From contig NZ_JARFXX010000002.1 of NCBI RefSeq assembly GCF_029218125.1, positions 124,001 to 188,000 of the forward strand: a stretch of 64,000 nt of DNA, read 5' to 3'. This document shows, in pieces, positions 1 to 7,981 of the stretch (the stretch's first letter is position 1; every line of letters begins with the position of its first letter). The notes below the pieces were generated by a model, which was given only the letters and a program-made list of their open reading frames with translations, did not search any database and was not told the DNA's origin. Position numbers and translations under genes: made by a program. Origin of the DNA: Oscillibacter faecalis_A. Its GTDB lineage: Bacteria; Bacillota; Clostridia; Oscillospirales; Oscillospiraceae.

Positions 1-1
1 C

Positions 2-289
2 GAGGTAGCGCTGGTGCCCTATGACAGTCCCATTTCCAACCAGAAGATTCTGTTTTACAATACCCTGTTTGATGAAAATGCCTCCTGCCATCTGGCCTTC
101 GGCGAGGCGTATCCCGAGTGCATTGAGGGCGGCGAGTCCATGACCCGGGAGGAGGTGCAGGCCCACGGCCTGAACTACTCCATGACCCATGTGGATTTCA
201 TGGTGGGCACTGCCGACCTCTCCATTGTCGGCACTACTCATGACGGGCGTGAGGTGCCGGTGTTCGTCAACGGAAATTTTGCCATCTAA
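2..289 (+). CDS. Aminopeptidase, M29 family (C-terminal fragment)
   Basis: The reading frame is already open at the window edge (E-V-A-L-V-P-Y-D from base 2) and ends with TAA at 287-289, so only about 95 C-terminal residues are present. The sequence matches the end of M29 (AmpS/PepS-type) metallo-aminopeptidases: an ENASCHLAFG stretch, then HVDFMVGTADLSIVGT, then a closing G-R-E-V-P-V-F-V-N-G-N-F segment. The histidine and aspartate of HVDFMVG belong to the metal site in this family. These are cytosolic enzymes that trim N-terminal residues from peptides. The family call is firm. Substrate preference cannot be read from the fragment, and the true start lies outside the window. Confidence 0.85.
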   Translation, partial: EVALVPYDSPISNQKILFYNTLFDENASCHLAFGEAYPECIEGGESMTREEVQAHGLNYSMTHVDFMVGTADLSIVGTTHDGREVPVFVNGNFAI

Positions 290-327
290 TCTGGTGGCAG
301 TCAATCGAAAGGAAAGAGAGACTTACC

Positions 328-804
328 ATGTTCGCTAAACCGAGCTTTGATGAAACCGTTCTGGTCTGTCCCGGCGCCGCTATTGTTGGGAACGTCACGC
401 TGGGGAAAAACGTCAGTGTGTGGTACAACGCCGTGCTCCGCGGGGATGAAGGGACCATCACTGTGGGAGAGAATACCAACATTCAGGACTGCGCCGTACT
501 GCACGAGGAGACCCACGTGGGCGCGGGCTGCACCATCGGCCACGGCGCCATTGTCCACGGCTGTACCGTGGGTGACAACGTGCTCATCGGTATGGGCGCC
601 ACCGTTTTAAGCGGCGCGAAAATCGGCGATAACTGCATTGTGGGCGCCGGCGCGCTGGTCACCGGAAAAATGGACGCCCCTGCCGGCTCCATGCTCTTAG
701 GCAGCCCTGCCAAGGTCATCCGCCCGCTGACGGAGGCGGAGATCGAGGGTGTGCGGGAATCCGCCCGGGGCTACTGCCAGTTGGCGGAGGAGTACCGGAA
801 ATAA
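328..804 (+). CDS. Gamma-carbonic anhydrase family protein
   Basis: A 158-residue left-handed beta-helix protein built from hexapeptide repeats, the size of YrdA/PaaY-type gamma-carbonic anhydrases. The signature YNAVLRGDEG is at about residues 33-42. Candidate metal-binding histidines are in AVLHEETH, GHGAIVHG and nearby turns. The ending GSPAKVIRPL is typical. These trimeric zinc or iron enzymes hydrate CO2, although many members have no shown activity. The start is supported by an AAGGAAAGAGAG purine run before ATG 328. It is 38 bp downstream of the aminopeptidase and may be co-transcribed. The family is clear; the catalytic role is an inference. Confidence 0.88.
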   Translation: MFAKPSFDETVLVCPGAAIVGNVTLGKNVSVWYNAVLRGDEGTITVGENTNIQDCAVLHEETHVGAGCTIGHGAIVHGCTVGDNVLIGMGATVLSGAKIGDNCIVGAGALVTGKMDAPAGSMLLGSPAKVIRPLTEAEIEGVRESARGYCQLAEEYRK

Positions 805-819
805 ACGCACAAACCGTAA

Positions 820-865
820 AAAGCGCCGAAAGATACGGCCCTTTTGGCGTATCTTTCGGCGCTTT
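820..865 (+). other. Perfect 18-bp hairpin without a T tract
   Basis: AAAGCGCCGAAAGATACG (820-837) is exactly complementary to 848-865, with a 10-nt loop. It is 15 bp after the carbonic anhydrase stop. The 3' side continues GCCGCTTGCGG rather than a U run, so on the plus strand it would be a poor intrinsic terminator. It may stabilise the 3' end or act as a processing site. Confidence 0.6.
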
Positions 866-948
866 GCCGCTTGCGGCGCGGCCCGGTTTTGCATATACTT
901 GCTCCGATATAAACGATCTTACGCTTTTTCCCATAAAGGAGTACCGAT

Positions 949-2313
949 ATGCCGCTGCATTTTTCCCCGCAGACAAAGCGGGTCTTTCATTTGTCCCTGC
1001 CGATTTTTGCCGAGCTGCTGCTGCAGCTTTTAGTGGGCAACATGGACCAGTTCATGATCGCCCATTTCGGCTCTGCCGCCGTAGCCTCCATCGGCAACGG
1101 CAATCAGGTGATGAACGTGGTCATCATTGTGCTGACCACCATGAGCACCGCCTCCACCATTTTGCTGACGCAGCACATCGGCGCGGGCCGCACCGGCGAG
1201 GAATGCGATGAGATCGCCACAGTGGGCATGACGGTCATTGCCGTGTTCAGCTTTGCGGTGGGACTTTTCCTGCTGCTGGACCCGGAGGTGCTGTTCCGCC
1301 TGCTGCGGACGCCGGAGGACGCCTTTGCCGGGGCCTGCCTCTATACCCGTATTGTGGGCGGCGGCGTGCTGCTGCAGGGCCTTTATATCGAGCTGTGCGC
1401 CATTCTCCGCAGTTATACGCTGCTCAAGGAGGTGGTGGCGGTCTCCGTGGTGATGAACCTTTTGAACGTGGCGGGCAATGCCATCCTCATCAACGGCTTT
1501 TTCGGCCTGCCGCAGTTGGGCGTCACCGGCGCGGCCATTTCCACGGATATTTCCAAGGCCGTAGGGCTGACGCTGGCCTATCTCACGCTGAAGAAAAAGT
1601 GCCCCGTCCGCTTTTCCCTCCGATATCTCCGGCCCTTCCCGGCGTCTACGTTCCGCTCCCTGCTGGGGATCGCCCTGCCCTCCGGCTCGGAGTCCCTTTC
1701 CTATAACGTGTCCCAGACATTCATCCTCCGCTTCATCAATCTCATGGGTACGGCGGCGGTCAGCGCCAAGGTCTACGGCAGTATGCTGGCCAACATTGCC
1801 TACGTGTACTCCATCGCCGCGGCGGAGGCCACTCAAATCATTTTGGGCTACATGATCGGCGCGGGAAAGCTGAAGGAGGTGTGCCCCCGGGTCTGGTCCA
1901 CCATCCGCATTGCCCTTGCGGCCTCGGAGCTTCTGACGCTGGTGATCCTCATTTTCTGCGACCCCATTTACAGTATTTTCACCGCCGACCCTGTGATTCA
2001 CCAGTTGGGCCGCCAGATTCTCTACGTGGAATTTGCGCTGGAGATCGGCCGCTCCATCAACATCGTTATGGTCCGGGGGCTGACCACCGCCGGCGATGTC
2101 TGGTATCCCGTGACCGTTGGTATTTTCAGTATGTGGCTGGTGTCCGTCGGCGGAAGCTGGCTTTTAGGCGATGTGCTGGGCTGGGGCCTTGCCGGTATCT
2201 GGATCGCCATGGCCTGTGACGAATGTCTCCGGGGGCTGCTGTTCACCATCCGCTTCCAGCGGGGGAAGTGGAAGGAAAAGCGGCTGGTGTCCGGCCTGCC
2301 GAAGCAGGATTGA
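949..2313 (+). CDS. MATE family efflux transporter
   Basis: A 454-residue, very hydrophobic protein, the usual length for MATE (DinF/NorM-like) antiporters with 12 membrane helices in two six-helix bundles. The N-terminal half carries the family's polar pattern (ELLLQLLVGNMDQFMIAHFG, residues about 24-43) and the repeat half starts near residue 235 (LLGIALPSGSESLSYNVSQ). MATE proteins export cationic drugs or metabolites using Na+ or H+ gradients. AAAGGAG at 935-941 lies 7 nt before ATG 949 and fixes the start. It is convergent with spoIIP, sharing the hairpin at 2337. The substrate is unknown. Confidence 0.9.
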   Translation: MPLHFSPQTKRVFHLSLPIFAELLLQLLVGNMDQFMIAHFGSAAVASIGNGNQVMNVVIIVLTTMSTASTILLTQHIGAGRTGEECDEIATVGMTVIAVFSFAVGLFLLLDPEVLFRLLRTPEDAFAGACLYTRIVGGGVLLQGLYIELCAILRSYTLLKEVVAVSVVMNLLNVAGNAILINGFFGLPQLGVTGAAISTDISKAVGLTLAYLTLKKKCPVRFSLRYLRPFPASTFRSLLGIALPSGSESLSYNVSQTFILRFINLMGTAAVSAKVYGSMLANIAYVYSIAAAEATQIILGYMIGAGKLKEVCPRVWSTIRIALAASELLTLVILIFCDPIYSIFTADPVIHQLGRQILYVEFALEIGRSINIVMVRGLTTAGDVWYPVTVGIFSMWLVSVGGSWLLGDVLGWGLAGIWIAMACDECLRGLLFTIRFQRGKWKEKRLVSGLPKQD

Positions 2314-2336
2314 GCAAAAAGCAATTCTATCAACGC

Positions 2337-2369
2337 ACCACGCCCCCGGCCAACGGCCGGGGGCGTGGT
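2337..2369. terminator. Bidirectional terminator between MATE and spoIIP
   Basis: A 14-bp GC-rich stem (ACCACGCCCCCGGC, 2337-2350, with 2356-2369) closes a 5-nt loop midway between two convergent genes. The T runs on both sides are weak, but position and stem strength fit a shared terminator. Confidence 0.65.
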
Positions 2370-2380
2370 CTGTTGTGCAC

Positions 2381-3544
2381 CTATTTGCTCCGTTCCTCCA
2401 ATACCTGCACCAGCTCCCGGGCAAACAGGCGGGCGGACAGCTCCGCCTCTTCCGGGGCGTTGCCGGCAGTGCCAACCTCAAGGAGCAGCGAGCCGTGGGT
2501 GGCATGCTGATTGTAGCGGGAGTTCCGCAGCAGCAGCGGCCGCATCAGCGTGGGGTAGTCCGTGAGCACCTGTTCCTGTACCGCCGCGGCCAGCCGGAGG
2601 TTTTCTATCCAGTCCGGATGGCTCAGCCCGCCGCCATCGCTGCCTACCACCAGTGAAAGCTGGGCGGCGGTGCCGACACCGTCGATGTCCGACACCACCT
2701 TGATTTGGTTCCCGGCGCTGTCCTCAATGGCGTCCCGGTGAACGTCGAGGACAAAGTGGATGGAGGGATACTGCTTCAGCGCCGCCTCAATGGCCGGCAG
2801 CGCCCGGTCATAGGCCCCAGCATATTCGGGATAGTCATAGAGCGTGCGGTCATGGAGCACGGAAATACCCGCCTTCCCCAGTTCCTCCGCAATGGCGTCC
2901 CCCATGTGGACCACATTGTACCGGGTGTCCGTGGTGCGGCAGTCCCCGGACCAGACCACCTCCGTACCCGGTACCGGCGTGTAGCCCTCACTGCCGTGGG
3001 TGTGGAGAATCAGCACCTGCGGCGCCTCGCCGGTGAGCTCGGCGGCAAAGGGCTTTTGCAGCTCCTCGCTGGAGAGGGTGTATTTTGTGGAATTACTGAT
3101 GTACACCCGGCCAAAAACCGTGTAGCCGCTGGGGTCTGTGGGAATCAGCGTCTTGGCGGCCACGCCGTTGTCCGTTCCGGCGGAAGTCTCGGCCTCCGGC
3201 GTCTGGGGTGTTTCCTCTATCGGCTGCGTCACCGGGGCAGGTGCCTCAGCCTCCGGCGTTTCCTCGCTTTGGCGGCGGAGTTCGTAAATGTCCCGCCGCG
3301 CGGAAAGTAGCAGCGGGGACTGACTCAGCGTCAGCACCGCCGCCGGGGAAAGTCCGTCCGGCAAACCGGGGTCCCCTAACTGCCACCGCAGCAGCGTTAG
3401 CGGCACCTCCTGCCGCAGCGCCGCCCATGCGTCGGCGGCGGTGGTGCTGCCTGCTGTGACGCTGACAGTCCACAGCGTTGCCCCGGCAAGGGCCAGTGCG
3501 CCGAGAGGCCGCAGCAGCTCGGAAAATCGGTTCTTTCGTTTCAT
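2381..3544 (-). CDS. spoIIP: Stage II sporulation protein P
   Basis: 387 residues, matching SpoIIP length. An N-terminal cytoplasmic basic segment and one membrane helix (about residues 13-33) precede a Pro/Glu-rich linker (about 90-125) and the C-terminal amidase/endopeptidase domain. That domain shows VLILHTHGSEGYTP, the conserved His-X-His-Gly-Ser element, and VLDVHRDAIED, both diagnostic. With SpoIID and SpoIIM it degrades septal peptidoglycan to drive engulfment in the mother cell. The start MKRKNRF at 3544 is preferred over a longer frame because AAGAGGTG sits just upstream. Its usual neighbour gpr is not beside it here. A terminator separates it from nfo upstream. Confidence 0.92.
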   Translation of the reverse strand: MKRKNRFSELLRPLGALALAGATLWTVSVTAGSTTAADAWAALRQEVPLTLLRWQLGDPGLPDGLSPAAVLTLSQSPLLLSARRDIYELRRQSEETPEAEAPAPVTQPIEETPQTPEAETSAGTDNGVAAKTLIPTDPSGYTVFGRVYISNSTKYTLSSEELQKPFAAELTGEAPQVLILHTHGSEGYTPVPGTEVVWSGDCRTTDTRYNVVHMGDAIAEELGKAGISVLHDRTLYDYPEYAGAYDRALPAIEAALKQYPSIHFVLDVHRDAIEDSAGNQIKVVSDIDGVGTAAQLSLVVGSDGGGLSHPDWIENLRLAAAVQEQVLTDYPTLMRPLLLRNSRYNQHATHGSLLLEVGTAGNAPEEAELSARLFARELVQVLEERSK

Positions 3545-3584
3545 GCGCTTCACCTCTTGGGACAAACCTATGCGCCCGGAGATG

Positions 3585-3612
3585 AAAAAATGCCCCACGG
3601 TTTTCCGTGGGG
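3585..3612 (-). terminator. Intrinsic terminator of nfo
   Basis: On the minus strand an 8-bp CCCCACGG/CCGTGGGG stem with a 4-nt loop (3593-3612) is followed at a short distance by six U residues (3585-3590). It ends the nfo transcript before spoIIP begins. Confidence 0.85.
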
Positions 3613-3640
3613 TATTTTGACGAATGAAAGATATTTTTCG

Positions 3641-4471
3641 CTATTGTGCCCGCTCACGCATCAGCGCGATCTCCCGGGCGTAGCCCGGCAGGTCATTGGG
3701 GGTCTCCAGACAAAACGGCAATCCCCGCAGCGCGGGATGCGTCACGATTCGGGTCAGGGCCTCTAAGCCGAGCTGACCCTCGCCGATGCGGGCGTGGCGG
3801 TCCTTGTGGCTGCCGCAGGGGTTCAGGCTGTCATTGAGGTGCACGGCCCGCAGCCGGTCGAGGCCGATCACGCGGTCAAACTCCGTCAAAACCCCGTCCA
3901 AATCGTGCACAAGGTCATATCCGGCATCGGACACATGACAGGTGTCAAGACAGATGTACACCTTATCCCTTTGCTCCACGCGGTCCCAGATCTCCCGCAG
4001 CTCCTCAAAGCGGCTGCCGACCTCGGTGCCCTTGCCCGCCATAGTCTCCAGCAGGACTGTGGTGGTCTGCTCCGGGGTCAGAACGGCGTTCAGCCCCTCG
4101 GCTATGTAGGCGATGCCGGTCTCCACGCCCTGTCCCACATGGCTGCCGGGGTGGAAATTGTAGAGCTGACCGGGAATGTGCTCCATCCGTTCCAGATCGT
4201 CTCGCATGAGCGCTTGGGCGAAGCGGCGGTTTTCTTCCGCCGCGCCGCAGAGGTTCAGCGTATAGGGCGCGTGGGCGATGATGGGGGCAAAGCGGTTTTC
4301 CCGCAGCAGTTCCGTCAGGGCGTCCGCATCGGCGGCGTCCAGCGCCTTGGCGCGGCTCCCCCGGGGATTGCGGGTAAAAAACTGGAATGTGTCCGCGCCC
4401 AATGCCAATGCCTGACGTCCCATGGCGCAAAGCCCCTTGGCAGAGGATAAATGACAGCCGATGTGCAGCAT
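3641..4471 (-). CDS. nfo: Deoxyribonuclease IV (AP endonuclease)
   Basis: 276 residues, the normal size of endonuclease IV, a TIM-barrel enzyme with a trinuclear zinc site. It cuts the backbone 5' to abasic sites in base excision repair. Metal-ligand motifs are in place: LETMAGKGTEVG (about residue 145), CLDTCHVSDAGYD (about 180) and HLNDSLNPCGSHKDRHARIG (about 215-235). The start MLHIGCH at 4471 has GGAGG just upstream; the longer frame to 4513 lacks such a site. It is a single-gene transcript closed by the hairpin at 3593. Confidence 0.93.
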   Translation of the reverse strand: MLHIGCHLSSAKGLCAMGRQALALGADTFQFFTRNPRGSRAKALDAADADALTELLRENRFAPIIAHAPYTLNLCGAAEENRRFAQALMRDDLERMEHIPGQLYNFHPGSHVGQGVETGIAYIAEGLNAVLTPEQTTTVLLETMAGKGTEVGSRFEELREIWDRVEQRDKVYICLDTCHVSDAGYDLVHDLDGVLTEFDRVIGLDRLRAVHLNDSLNPCGSHKDRHARIGEGQLGLEALTRIVTHPALRGLPFCLETPNDLPGYAREIALMRERAQ

Positions 4472-4537
4472 AGCCGCCTCCTGTGGTAAAAGTAAGTATG
4501 TATAGCATACCACGTTTGGCGGCAGTTGTCACGGTGT

Positions 4538-4699
4538 CTATGCGCCTTTTTCGGCGGGCGCCTCCTGTTCCGCCTCCAAAAACAACTCCTCGGCCCGCCG
4601 CTGGGCCTCCATCAGCGTCAGGCTCAGTTGGCGGAGGGCCTCCTCCGCATCGGTGATGGTGTTGAACAGCAGGGTGTATTCCTTCGTTAATGTATTCAT
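4538..4699 (-). CDS. Small hypothetical helical protein
   Basis: A 53-residue protein from ATG 4699, preceded by GAAAGGACA. It is rich in Leu, Glu, Ala and Gln (for example EEALRQLSLTLMEAQRRAEE) and predicted to be one or two amphipathic helices that could pair as a coiled coil. There are no cysteines, membrane segment or recognised domain. It is 66 bp upstream of nfo on the same strand. I do not recognise the family. A longer frame to 4765 has no better ribosome site. Confidence 0.5.
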   Translation of the reverse strand: MNTLTKEYTLLFNTITDAEEALRQLSLTLMEAQRRAEELFLEAEQEAPAEKGA

Positions 4700-4885
4700 G
4701 TTCAGTTGTCCTTTCTGCCTTCCACATTTGTTCTCATAATTTTTTGATACGGTCTTGAAAAGCATTTTCTGCGGTGATTGGCTCTATCATACAGACATCC
4801 GACTGCATTTTCTGTCCCTTTTTGTCGAGAGAATCAAAAAAATTCACACAGGCTTAATATCCCGCAAATTACGGGGGAAAAGGGC

Positions 4886-4914
4886 TTGCAGGCGGGGGCG
4901 GAACAGGGTATGAT
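4886..4914 (+). promoter_or_regulatory. Predicted sigma-A promoter for the uridine-kinase-like gene
   Basis: TTGCAG (4886-4891), a 17-bp spacer and TATGAT (4909-4914), 38 bp before the ATG at 4953. Confidence 0.55.
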
Positions 4915-4952
4915 AAGGGACAGAAAACAAGATCGGGAAGGAACGAGCGGAC

Positions 4953-6020
4953 ATGGACACGGCAGCGACAAGAGAATTTTTACGCGCGCAGATGGCAAAC
5001 CGGCCGGAATCACGGCTTCAGGACCTTTGCAAGGCGCTGTACCAGAGCACATTCGGCTGCGGTCATCTCATCTCCGACGTCGCTGCTGCCGAGCAGAGCA
5101 TCCGGGAGGAGCTGGCGGCGGGGGTTCCGTCCTGCCGGGACATCGAGCCGCTGGATGGGCTGTGGGACCGGGTGCCGCTGGGAATTTTAGCAGGTGTCTT
5201 GACACCTGCTACGCTGGCCCGGGCCTTTGCGCTGTCTGCTGCCATGCCCCGGGAGGACACGGCGGCGCTGGAGGCGCGGCTGGACGTCCTGCGGGCGCTG
5301 CTGGCGGAGGGTGCGCTGCCCTATAACGCCGCAGAGGCAGAGGCGGAGCTGGCACGCTGGCAGATGGCGGGCTATCCGGCCTGTCACCACTCGGCAGACT
5401 ACCGGGCGGCCTACCACCCGGCCTACCGGGTGCTGCACCGGCACTATACCCATTTGCTGCCGCTGCTGGAGACCATTGACGGTGCGCTGGCAGCGCAGGA
5501 GCGGGTGCTGCTGGCCATTGAGGGCGGCGCTGCCGGCGGCAAGACCACGCTATCGCGGGAGCTTTCGGAGCTGTACCCGGACAGCGCCGTTTTCCACGCG
5601 GATGATTTCTTCCTCCGGCCGGAGCAGCGGACGCCGGAGCGCTTCGCCCAGCCCGGGGGCAACATGGACCGGGAGCGGCTGGAGGCGGAGGTGCTGGTGC
5701 CCCTCCGCCGGGGCGAGGCGGCGGTCTACCGCCCCTTTGACTGCGGGACCATGACCCTGCGGCCGCCGGTGACGGTGCGGCCCGCGCGGCTGAACATCGT
5801 GGAGGGGGCCTACAGCCTCCACCCATCGCTGGAGAAGTATTATGACCTGTCCGTTTTTCTGGACGTCACGCCGGAGACCCAGCGCCGCCGGATTTTATCC
5901 CGAAACGGAGCGGAATGGGGACAGCGCTTTTTTGAGCGGTGGATTCCGCTGGAGACCGCCTATTTTCAGGAAACTGCCACAGTGGCGCGCTGTACGCTGC
6001 GGCTGAAGGAGGACGTATGA
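4953..6020 (+). CDS. Uridine kinase-like P-loop protein with an N-terminal extra domain
   Basis: 355 residues in two parts. The C-terminal 185 residues resemble the uridine kinase/phosphoribulokinase superfamily: a Walker A loop AIEGGAAGGKTT (about 188-199), FHADDFFL (about 216) and a lid-like arginine segment TQRRRILSRNG near residue 310. The N-terminal 170 residues are helical, have no motif I know, and include a His/Tyr-rich stretch (ADYRAAYHPAYRVLHRHY). The kinase part suggests phosphorylation of a nucleoside or other small hydroxyl substrate, but its true substrate is not evident. Its stop overlaps the DUF3842 start by 4 bp, so the two proteins are probably made together. Confidence 0.75.
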   Translation: MDTAATREFLRAQMANRPESRLQDLCKALYQSTFGCGHLISDVAAAEQSIREELAAGVPSCRDIEPLDGLWDRVPLGILAGVLTPATLARAFALSAAMPREDTAALEARLDVLRALLAEGALPYNAAEAEAELARWQMAGYPACHHSADYRAAYHPAYRVLHRHYTHLLPLLETIDGALAAQERVLLAIEGGAAGGKTTLSRELSELYPDSAVFHADDFFLRPEQRTPERFAQPGGNMDRERLEAEVLVPLRRGEAAVYRPFDCGTMTLRPPVTVRPARLNIVEGAYSLHPSLEKYYDLSVFLDVTPETQRRRILSRNGAEWGQRFFERWIPLETAYFQETATVARCTLRLKEDV

Positions 6021-6445
6021 AGCTGGTCATTATTGACGGACAGAACGGCCGCATGGGCGCGCTTTTGACCGAGCGGGTCAAGGCCGCCGGACTGCCCCTT
6101 GAAACGCTGGTGGTGGGAACCAACGCCATTGCCACCGCCGCCATGATGAAAGCAGGGGCGGATCGGGGGGCTACCGGGGAAAACCCGGTGCTGGTAGCCT
6201 GCCGGGATGCGGACATCATCGCCGGGCCCATCGGTATTCTGATGGCAGACGCCCTGATGGGGGAGATCACCCCCGCCATCGCCGTGGCTATCGGCCAGAG
6301 CCGCGCCCAGAAGGTGCTGCTGCCAGTGAACAGCCATTGCGGCAAGATCGTGGTGGGCGTCCGAGAGCTGACGCTCTCCCGTATTATGGACGAGGCCGTG
6401 GAGGTACTGCGGGAGCTGTGTGCGCCGCAGGCCACAACGCTGTGA
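6017..6445 (+). CDS. DUF3842 family protein
   Basis: 142 residues starting MKLVIIDGQNGRMG, a Rossmann-like beta-alpha beginning. It continues with GTNAIATAAMMKAGADRGATGENPV and ADIIAGPIGILMADALMGEITP, the conserved core of DUF3842, a family of unknown function in Firmicutes. The glycine-rich N terminus hints at nucleotide binding, but this is unproven. The start overlaps the preceding kinase-like gene in an ATGA arrangement with AAGGAGG a few bases upstream. A longer frame to 5939 lies inside the kinase gene and is not used. The transcript ends at a terminator that is split and duplicated by a repeat element. Confidence 0.8.
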   Translation: MKLVIIDGQNGRMGALLTERVKAAGLPLETLVVGTNAIATAAMMKAGADRGATGENPVLVACRDADIIAGPIGILMADALMGEITPAIAVAIGQSRAQKVLLPVNSHCGKIVVGVRELTLSRIMDEAVEVLRELCAPQATTL

Positions 6446-6464
6446 GACATTTGCAGTATCAAAA

Positions 6465-6495
6465 AAGCGGGTCTGAGTTTTACTCAGACCCGCTT
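6465..6495 (+). terminator. Terminator hairpin, upstream copy, beside repeat element A
   Basis: A perfect 13-bp stem (AAGCGGGTCTGAG, 6465-6477, with 6483-6495) and 5-nt loop follow the DUF3842 stop. It keeps the left A tract (6461-6466) but lacks a T tract on the right, because the repeat element begins at 6496. The same 31 bp occur again at 6658-6688. Confidence 0.85.
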
Positions 6496-6657
6496 GAGAC
6501 TGTCGATCAAGTGGTAAATCCTCCGCAACGGTAAGGAAGGGTGTGTGCGAGAAACCCAAGAAGGGTGTCCTGCGCCATTGAAATCCTTAGTTTTCAGAAC
6601 TTTTATGAAGTTCTGAAAACTTGTTCAGCGGGGAGAAAAGACTTTTTCGACACGCTG
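6496..6657 (+). mobile_element. Terminator-inserted repeat element, copy A (short form)
   Basis: A 162-bp non-coding element beginning GAGACTGTCGAT and ending CGACACGCTG, with imperfect inverted ends (TGTCGAtcAAGT against TGTCGAAAAAGT). It contains a perfect 14-bp AT-rich hairpin (6589-6602 with 6608-6621). It matches the copies at 12538-12804 and 29598-29864 but lacks their 108-nt internal segment, having 3 nt instead. A 31-bp duplication of the terminator stem-loop flanks it. No reading frame with a ribosome site is present. It behaves like a MITE; the mobilising enzyme is not in the window. Confidence 0.8.
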
Positions 6658-6691
6658 AAGCGGGTCTGAGTTTTACTCAGACCCGCTTTTT
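6658..6691. terminator. Terminator hairpin, downstream copy, beside element A
   Basis: Identical to 6465-6495 over 31 bp, here followed by the T run (to 6691). It can stop plus-strand transcription after element A. The original site, read through both copies, would have had an A tract on the left and a T tract on the right, a bidirectional terminator for DUF3842 and the convergent chromate transporter. Confidence 0.85.
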
Positions 6692-6704
6692 AAGCAGCAG
6701 TGAA

Positions 6705-7304
6705 TTATACGCCGCCAAAGCGCAGAACAATGCCCGCCACGGCGGAAATACCGATGAACACGATGGGGTGCCAGCCCTTAGTGGCCTTGACACAGTTGGT
6801 CAGCACCAGCAGCACCGCCGCAAGGACAAGGCCCATATAGTTCAGAGAACCGGCCCACTGGAAGCTGTTCCATAGACCGGTGGCAGAGCTGTTGACCCGG
6901 AGCAATACCTGAAGCACCACACCGGCGCAGGCGGCGGCAATAAGGCCGGAGGAGGCGGGGCGCAGACCGTAAAAGGCGTTGGCTACATATTTGCTGTCCC
7001 GGAATTTTGTCAGCATGGCCGCCACAATGAGAATCACGATGATGGAGGGCGTTATCTCACCGATGGTGGCGATGACCGCGCCGGGGATACCGGCCACGGC
7101 AAAGCCTACATAGGTTGCCATATTGACGCCGATGGGGCCGGGAGTAGACTCCGAGACTGCCACCATATTCATCAGTTCCGTCTGGGTGTACCAGCCGGTG
7201 ACGGCACCGATGTTTTTCAGAAAGGGCAGTGTGGCCATGCCGCCGCCAATGGCGAACAGGCCGGTTTTGAAAAATTCCCAGAATAAACGAATGTAAATGC
7301 TCAT
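6705..7304 (-). CDS. Chromate transporter, second CHR-domain subunit
   Basis: 199 residues, one CHR domain (about six helices). It opens with LFWEFFKTGLFAIGGGMATLPFL, the family's FxxGGG element, followed by STPGPIGVNMATYVG. In Firmicutes short CHR proteins come in adjacent pairs that together equal one full-length ChrA and export chromate, or perhaps other oxyanions. The start at 7304 overlaps the stop of the partner gene by 4 bp (ATGA), so the longer frame to 7370 is rejected. Convergent with DUF3842 across repeat element A. Confidence 0.88.
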   Translation of the reverse strand: MSIYIRLFWEFFKTGLFAIGGGMATLPFLKNIGAVTGWYTQTELMNMVAVSESTPGPIGVNMATYVGFAVAGIPGAVIATIGEITPSIIVILIVAAMLTKFRDSKYVANAFYGLRPASSGLIAAACAGVVLQVLLRVNSSATGLWNSFQWAGSLNYMGLVLAAVLLVLTNCVKATKGWHPIVFIGISAVAGIVLRFGGV

Positions 7305-7852
7305 TTCACGGCCCTCTCTTCCAGATTCTTCAGCACAAGTCCTGCAATGGCCGCCAGCAGCACGAACCACACCGGGGAAATGGTCAAAAACAGACTGCCT
7401 GCCGCTACCAGCAGAAAAATCACGGTGGTGCGCTTGTCAATGACGGATTTTTTCAGCAGCTTTAAAACGGCATTGAAAATCAGCACGCACACGCACACCT
7501 GAATTGCGGCAAAGGCGTTCTGCACCCAGGCAAGGTGAGAGAAATTGGTGATGAGGCCCGCTAAAATGGAGATGATGATCAGCGAGGGGAGCACAACGCC
7601 CAGCGTGGCAACAATGCCGCCCAGAACCCCTTTGTACTTCTGGCCGATAAATGTGCCGATGTTCACGGCGATGACGCCCGGCGTACATTGGCTGATGGCG
7701 TAATAGTCCATCAGTTCCTCCTCTGTGGCCCAATGCTTATTTTCCACAACCTCCCGCTGAAGAATCGGCAGCATGGCGTAGCCGCCGCCAAAGGTCATGA
7801 CACCGATTTTGGCGAAGGTCAAAAACAGCTCTAAAAATTCGTTCACAGGCAT
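7301..7852 (-). CDS. Chromate transporter, first CHR-domain subunit
   Basis: 183 residues with one CHR domain: FLTFAKIGVMTFGGGYAMLP near residues 10-29 and SQCTPGVIAVNIGTFIG near 53-69, followed by several hydrophobic helices. It pairs with the overlapping downstream gene (6705-7304) as a short-chain heterodimeric ChrA. AAAGGAG lies just before ATG 7852. The real substrate in a gut anaerobe is uncertain; the family assignment is firm. Confidence 0.88.
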   Translation of the reverse strand: MPVNEFLELFLTFAKIGVMTFGGGYAMLPILQREVVENKHWATEEELMDYYAISQCTPGVIAVNIGTFIGQKYKGVLGGIVATLGVVLPSLIIISILAGLITNFSHLAWVQNAFAAIQVCVCVLIFNAVLKLLKKSVIDKRTTVIFLLVAAGSLFLTISPVWFVLLAAIAGLVLKNLEERAVK

Positions 7853-7904
7853 AAAGCTCCTTTACTGGGAAATGTAACTTTTTTCATTATACTTATTTTC
7901 CGGC

Positions 7905-7968
7905 AAAAAGCAAGCCCGGTCTTTCCGGGCGGCCCGCAGGGGGACCCGCCGCGCAAGGACCGGGCTTG
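7905..7968 (-). terminator. Large hairpin terminator after the ECF S component
   Basis: CAAGCCCGGTC (7911-7921) pairs with GACCGGGCTTG (7958-7968) around a GC-rich, internally folded loop. On the minus strand it is followed by GCTTTTTG. It would end the 7982-8542 gene before the chromate transporter. Confidence 0.7.
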
Positions 7969-7981
7969 GGATGGCCGTATA

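Noticed and set aside
6496..6657. Element as a group IIC intron remnant at a terminator
   Set aside because: These introns insert downstream of hairpins without duplicating them, and no domain V-like AGC...GTT fold or reverse transcriptase is visible. Kept only as an analogy.
6465..6691. Interpreting elements A-C as CRISPR-like or simple tandem repeats
   Set aside because: The flanking direct repeats are only two per locus, differ between loci, and are the local terminators; there is no spacer series or cas gene.
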